Below, piece by piece: positions 59,216 to 64,000 of a DNA stretch of 64,000 bases. How positions within the stretch are numbered: position 1 is the first letter of the stretch; each line of letters opens with the position of its first letter. The notes under the pieces are model-generated. The model worked only from the letters and a program-made list of their open reading frames with translations. It searched no databases and was not told the DNA's origin. The stretch comes from Bretschneidera sinensis (lineage: Eukaryota; Streptophyta; Magnoliopsida; Brassicales; Akaniaceae): NCBI GenBank assembly GCA_023935145.1, contig CM043699.1, positions 70,775,638 to 70,839,637 on the forward strand, given 5' to 3'. Made by a program: the position numbers and the translations under genes.

Positions 59216-59748
59216 TGTTGGGATTTTGGCTCAAATATCCACAAGGAGGACTTATAATTAGTTTGGGAAAACTTTAAGTTCCTATTTTATATTTGCTTTT
59301 TCTTGTAGGAGTAGTAGTAGTTTCCTAATGTATTGTTGCTAATTCTAGTAGTAGTAATAGTTTTCTATAATGTTGTTATTTTTCTACTAGTATTAGAAAA
59401 ATATCTTTTATATAAAGAGGATACTAGAGAAGGCTTGAGGCACACTAAAAATTCCAATATACATTGTATATCAAATGGGTTTACTACTAGAAACAAGATG
59501 AGAGTTTTAGGTGTATTAAGGGTTTTGGGTTGTGAGGTAGTGAAAGTTTAGCAAGTTAGCTCTTCCTAAAGTTGTAATTAAAGATTAATAAAATAGTGAG
59601 TTTGTTAGGTGGACATAGGCAAAGAGGTTGTTGAACCATATTAATTTCTTGTTGTTCTTACTCTTTATTTTATTTGCCTATTTAATTATCGTTGTTGTAT
59701 TTTATGCCTAAAATTTGGGATCTGAATTTTAGAGGTAAAATCCTACCA
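59216..59748 (+). repeat. Copia-3 3' LTR
   Basis: 533 bp from tgttgggatttt to aaaatcctacca, an inverted-repeat terminus with two late changes. It shares gggtttactactag, gggttgtgaggta and the aagttgtaattaaagattaataaa region with the 5' LTR at 9246-9669. Confidence 0.85.
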
Positions 59749-59753
59749 GGAAA

Positions 59754-60082
59754 TAAAAAGGATATAAAAATTGATTTGAAAGTTAATTTCTTTTTTTTTA
59801 ATAAAACAACTTAATTTTCAAACTTAATGAGGGAGTAGCATTAGCACCTTTTTTTGTCTATATTTATGGATATCAAATTCCGTTGCTATATATCAGGTTT
59901 ATGCTTACTGAATTTTTACCCGTCATTATATACTAGGCGTATACTGACAAATTATTTTGTTTGTTAGTATACGACAAGTGTACACTAAAGGATTTCTAAT
60001 TCGTCAGCATAGGCAATCTATACGAACAGATATAACATATGTTTGGTATATGGCATTTTTTTAATGTTGTCTTGATCTAGTG
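59754..60082 (+). mobile_element. Candidate CACTA-like 3' end
   Basis: Contains subterminal motifs (cgtcagcatagg, gtatacgacaag, cgtcattatata) like those after 49510, and ends ggcatttttttaatgttgtcttgatctagtg, whose complement starts cacta. The 3-bp flanks (tta before 49510, ggt after 60082) do not match, so pairing with the 49510 end is uncertain. Confidence 0.4.
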
Positions 60083-60580
60083 GGTGATCTCGGGCCCATC
60101 ACGTGCAAGTGGGAGATGTTGGAAATTCAGGTCGGGTTGGGTGCCCATGATGGAAAGTTTGATCCACCCAAATAAGAATTTGAATAAGAGAAAGGGAGGA
60201 ATGGTTTCCTTCTCTTCCCACATTTCTCCACATGTTGATTCAACTACAAACTTAAGAAAATTTTCAAAGTTTTGTCTGATGAGTAGAAAAAATGGTCAGA
60301 AACTCTCTAAGAGGCTACGCTTGATTTTTAGTGAGAGAAAGGAGTGTCTAGTGAGAGAAAAATGCACTATTCCTCATGTAGAGAGACAATGGTTATTGGG
60401 TGGTAAAACTTTGTATACTTTCGGACTCTGTGATCATATACACAACCTAAGGCAATATCGAAGACAACAAGACATGAAAAAGAGTCCAAAATACAAGATG
60501 TTTCGTGCCATATATGTAAGAACTGAATCTGCTGTATTATCTCAGTTTATATTAATATCATAGGATATTCTAGATTGTAA
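60083..60580 (+). mobile_element. Possible copia PPT and LTR start
   Basis: The stretch gggcccatcacgtgcaagtgggagatgttggaaattc looks like a copia 3' end: purine-rich tract then an LTR starting tgttggaa at about 60118. I cannot find the LTR end or a partner. The 159-codon open frame here has no recognisable domain, and I do not call it a gene. Confidence 0.35.
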
Positions 60581-60654
60581 TTTAACACTTTGAACTATGT
60601 TAAACAACTAAAATTTACTTGAAAAATCTATTTGTGTTTTGCCTGACTTTAACA

Positions 60655-60800
60655 AGTTACTAGCGTAGGAGGTTTTAAAACGTTCTCCTGATTGAAATAT
60701 ATGGTATCAACTTCAAGATTATTAAAGTCTAATTCTACTCTTATAGTAGCATAGCATTTTCTAATTCATGGTGATTAGATATGATGAGAATAATTTTTGG
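60655..60800 (-). repeat. MADS upstream-region remnant
   Basis: About 145 bp from gtaggaggttttaaaacgttct through gatatgatgagaata resembles 62832-62980, the upstream flank of MADS copy C, in the same orientation. It marks where another MADS unit probably stood. Confidence 0.6.
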
Positions 60801-61734
60801 AAATTCCCATATTAATTCCTTTAATTGATCTCCCTGAGATTAGAATAAAAGCAATGTTGTTATATGGATATGTTATGAGTAGGCAATATAGGTGTAACAA
60901 GTGCAAGAAGCATTCTTTGAAAAGAAAATATCTTTAGTTAAACACTTGAATTTAATGATTATCATTTCCATTTGCTCTCACAATGCGAAAAAATGGTAGC
61001 AATGCTGATGATCATAATATAGCAATCTTAAATACTTAAATGCAAAAGGTTTAACTATGTATATATGTATATGTATATGTGTATTCCTTCCTATATATGA
61101 TATATACACACTTAAAGGAAAAATGATTGAAGCTTTTTTCCTATTTCATCCATTTTCGCTAATTAATAGTTCATTAAAAGAATTTCATTAATTTTAAAAA
61201 TTTAGAGCTTGTGAACTACAGATGCAGATAATAAGTTTTAATATAACTTTAGGAATGGAATAAGATCATAGTTAGTGATTCAAAATAAGTTAGATAATTA
61301 AATTTGCTAATGTGGGAATTAAGCTTAAAACTTTGAAGCATTTAGGTTTAGGAACTAGCAGATATGTTGGATTCAGTGTCATAAAATAATGTGCAACGTT
61401 AGCAGAGATGTAACAGCCTTAATTAGAGTTCATGAATCTGGTTGTCCACATTATTGCTAGGACTCTTGATGATATCAGTGATAGAATATAAGTACTAGAA
61501 CTAATATTACATTCAAGAAATAAGAAGACTACTATTTTAAGACATTAAAATAGTTTCAAACTGAAATTATACAAATAAATATACCTCATTTGACCAAAAT
61601 TAAGAATCTTCTATATACACATAGCAACCAATCAAAAGCAAAAGCCAATCGACCAATCCTAAGACATTATATATGAAAATAATTATAAAAAAAACAACAC
61701 TAGATAATAAGAAAAAAAAAAAGAAGAACCAAGC
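60801..61734. other. Intergenic, includes MADS-C 3' flank
   Basis: AT-rich without a supported gene. A low-complexity tatatgtatatgtata stretch lies at 61055-61110. From about 61540 it is the 3' flank of MADS copy C, shared in part with 46260-46430. Confidence 0.6.
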
Positions 61735-62631
61735 CTAGTAGAACCCATGCCTAAACCCAAGATTATCATAGCCTTGATTATTATACTCAGTACTAGGATT
61801 ATTTAATCCACAAGGAATTTTATTTTGATTGAACCTAGTCAGATTTAGGTCAAAAAGAAGAGTCTCACCCATACTAGAACTTCCCACAAAAGATGGTGAA
61901 GGAGTTGACTTTGGATTCCCCCCTCCAGTACTAAAACTCCCTACAAAAAACTGCGAAGGAGTTGTACGTTGAATAGTAAGCTTTTGAGCTTGCGTTGGCA
62001 CATTATTCTTCAATTCTTCTAGAGAATACTTCAACTAATCAAGTTGTTGCAAGCTAAGTTCCTCCACAGGAGCCTCCCACCAATACTAATTTTGGCTTAC
62101 CTTTCTAATCTCATTAAACTCTTTGCCACGCTTCTTTTTTGCTTCGCGTTGGTGTAGGACCTAATCAATATATAATTTGTTTAACTCATTAATAATTTGA
62201 AAAGATTTAATATAATGTTTTTGCTTCTAAAAAGGAATGTAATGCTTTTAAAATCAAAAAAGAAATTTAAAATGGAAAAAAGATAACTATATACTAGCTA
62301 GTATTATTAACCAAACCTGAGCGAGATGCATGTTTATCTCTGAGATTGTAGTATTGCGATGTGCCTCAATCAGTTGGATAGTGTCTGAATGTTATGGAGG
62401 AATACCACTCAGAAAATGATCAACCACCATTTTAACAAAAGGATGGCCAAAAGAGAACACCTTTTTAACAAGTGAGAACATGACAATAGCAATCTCTGCA
62501 CCACAAAGAGTGTAGAGTTCACTAGCCTTATTGAAAAGGCCATATTTACGTTTAGAGAATGTAAGTTGAAGATTGCTTTGTTTTCTAATTTTTTCAATCG
62601 CAACCTTTTGGTGACCTCTGCCTCTTGCCAT
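61735..62631 (-). pseudogene. Type I MADS-box pseudogene C (AGL62-like), nearly full length
   Basis: Exon 1 (62631-62317) starts MARGRGHQKVAIEKI and gives a full MADS domain (SNLQLTFSKRKYGLFNKASE, LCGAEIAIVMFS, FSFGHPFVKMVVDHF), then IEAHRNTTISEINMHLAQ. A 156-bp intron (62316-62161, gtttgg...gattag) precedes exon 2 (62160-61735): VLHQREAKKKRGKEF, YWWEAPVEELSLQQLD, two FVGS motifs and a stop at 61735. The frame is continuous across 246 codons except for three in-frame stops: TAA 62394-62392, TAG 62088-62086, TAG 62037-62035. Each can derive from CAA or CAG by one C-to-T change. Family role: type I MADS regulators of gametophyte and endosperm development. As read, only a 79-residue MADS-domain peptide could be made. 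Confidence 0.88.
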
Positions 62632-63118
62632 GGCAAACAATGACCGAACTAGGAACAAAATCTACTTAAGGAAGAGATAATAGAATGATTTGGATTGGAA
62701 TTGCATGGAGAGAAGGGAAATGAGCAAGTATTTGTAGGAGCTTCAAGGCTTGGATTTAACAATCTAGGCTGTCAAAATAACCAAGTTTTACGCGAAAATT
62801 CACTTTTTGATTTGCTAACTTTATGCATGTACAAGCTTTGGAGGTTTTAAAATCTCTTCTTGATTGAAAGATATGGTATCAAAATCTTGAATATTAAAGA
62901 CTAATGCTAATCCTACCATGGTTGCAGCTTTTTCTGATTCGTCATTACTAGATATATAGAATGAGGAATTTTCTTCAAAATTGTGCCGTGTATCTATCCC
63001 TCTCTAAACCTAACGGATAAATCGTTTAGCCATCACAAGATGTTCATAGTCGTAAGAAAAAAGAATCATTTAAACCATCACTTATATAAAGAAAAAGAAC
63101 TAAAATTTTATACTTTTT
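62632..63118. other. MADS-C upstream region
   Basis: No coding sequence. 62640-62730 resembles the upstream flank of copy B (49370-49440; gatttggattggaattg). 62832-62980 is repeated at 60655-60800. It is likely the old promoter region; I cannot place a TATA box with confidence. Confidence 0.5.
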
Positions 63119-63126
63119 GTTTAAGT

Positions 63127-63942
63127 CAGTGTTTTAAAGGGTGATTTTGGGGCCCCGGGGCATTTTCGGGCAAAATCGCTCCAGGGCGTGAATCCTGGGG
63201 CGGAAGTACTCTTGGGTGTTCGCCTTTTCGGTCCGGGTGTTTTACTCAAATCCAATTATCTAAAGCAAAAACAAACATATCCCATCCGGATAACATCACA
63301 AAAACATGAAATACCATAAGAAAACAATGATTCAACGAAAATACAGGTTCTAAAATCACATGAACTAAAAACAAATAAAAAGACAAACTGAGATTCAAAA
63401 GATATGCGTATAAGTAAATAAAGCTAAGTAAAGTGACTGGGAAGACTAAAACTCAACCATTTTCCAAGTCTCTGTATGTGCTCAAGACACTCTCCAGCAG
63501 CTGAGCGGCGTCTATGCGGCTTTTCTTTAAGATTTAGAGTGGGGAATGATGAATGGGAAAAGCAAAACCCTAGCAGACGGGTTTTTAAAACTAAATGAAC
63601 CGAGTAAGACTATTGTGGAGCTATCCGGCTCAGGGTTATTAACGGATTATAACTTTAAGAAAAGGCCCAAGTAGAAAATTGAATTTAATTATATATCTAT
63701 TTTTTATCATTAAATAAAAATGATAAAAACTGTAATCACACTTTAGAGAGTTAGTAAAGTATTAAACTTTGATAAAAAATAATTAAAATTTAAATAATTT
63801 TATTTTATTATTCTAATTAATTAATTAATATTATTTAATTAAAATTTCAAAACGTTCCAACATTTCAAAAGGCTTACGCCCCAACGCCTCACCTCATTAA
63901 GGCAAAACACCTCGCCCAACACCCTCGCCTCCAAAAACACTG
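63127..63942. mobile_element. hAT-type MITE, 816 bp
   Basis: Starts cagtgttttaaagg and ends (complement) cagtgtttttggagg, with perfect 8-bp flanks gtttaagt at 63119-63126 and 63943-63950. Both subterminal regions are GC-rich (ggggccccgggg; cgccccaacgcc). The interior has no transposase. Length, termini and 8-bp duplication fit a non-autonomous hAT. Confidence 0.9.
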
Positions 63943-64000
63943 GTTTAAGTATCTTCAATAAACCTTGCTTTTAGAGACTTAAATAAGAAGAAGTAGTTTC

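Larger units (their letters stand above)
50270..59748 (+). mobile_element. Copia-3, copy R (split by copia-1 and by the hAT element)
   Basis: Parts: 5' LTR (50270-50549 and 56430 to about 56583), PBS-like tggtatcaaag (56587), gag (56609-56885), hAT insertion, a short internal remainder (58927-59215) with PPT gaggtggagat, and 3' LTR (59216-59748). The quintet ggaaa occurs at 50265-50269 and 59749-59753, a likely target duplication. Most of pol is absent, so it is a deletion derivative. Confidence 0.75.

Noticed and set aside
60084..60563. 159-codon open frame
   Set aside because: No recognisable domain; begins in what looks like a copia PPT/LTR start. Kept only as possible LTR.
61735..62631. 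MADS-C as an intact gene whose stops are spliced out
   Set aside because: The stops lie in conserved coding stretches (between SQN and YWWEAP; between LQQLD and LKYSLEE) with no convincing splice signals around them.

Overview
The window is plant nuclear DNA, most likely from an angiosperm with a large repeat-rich genome. It is AT-rich and crowded with LTR retrotransposons (Ty3/gypsy chromovirus-like and Ty1/copia, primed by initiator-Met tRNA), plus L1-type LINEs, hAT and CACTA-like DNA transposons, and relics of type I (AGL62-like) MADS-box genes. No intact, clearly functional host gene is visible. The host-like sequences are three MADS-box pseudogenes and a GRF zinc-finger fragment. I cannot name the species.

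Layout. 1-2073: 3' part of a LINE that has lost its reverse transcriptase. 2074-21485 (copy L) and about 45888-58265 (copy R) are two direct copies of one ancestral segment. That segment held, in order, a minus-strand LINE ORF2 remnant, a minus-strand MADS pseudogene, a CACTA-like end, and a plus-strand copia element (copia-3) whose gag is split by a ~2-kb hAT element. After the duplication L received two solo LTRs (3657-6028; 7872-9228), a ~735-bp tandem duplication and a full gypsy element (gypsy-1, 11896-21215). R received a full copia element (copia-1, 50550-56429). For each LTR insertion the other copy shows the unoccupied target site, so boundaries and order can be read without a reference genome.

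21486-44143 is a gypsy cluster. It contains gypsy-2 (truncated), gypsy-3 (inserted into the RT of gypsy-2, with a following LTR-sharing partial element, gypsy-3b), copia-2 (32210-38515, inside a gypsy-3 LTR) and gypsy-4 (opposite orientation, 3'-truncated). 44158-44551 is a GRF zinc-finger gene remnant.

After R come the copia-3 3' LTR (59216-59748), a CACTA-like 3' end (to about 60082), a possible LTR start, a MADS-promoter-like remnant (60655-60800), the best preserved MADS pseudogene (61735-62631) and an 816-bp hAT-type MITE with a perfect 8-bp target duplication (63127-63942).

Reading the pieces together: a small tandem cluster of type I MADS genes decayed, was partly copied as a segment, and was then filled by nested retrotransposons. 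Premature stops that can be resolved against a paralogue are mostly C-to-T or G-to-A changes, as expected from deamination of methylated cytosine in silenced DNA. All boundaries come from reading by eye; divergences are estimates, not computed values.
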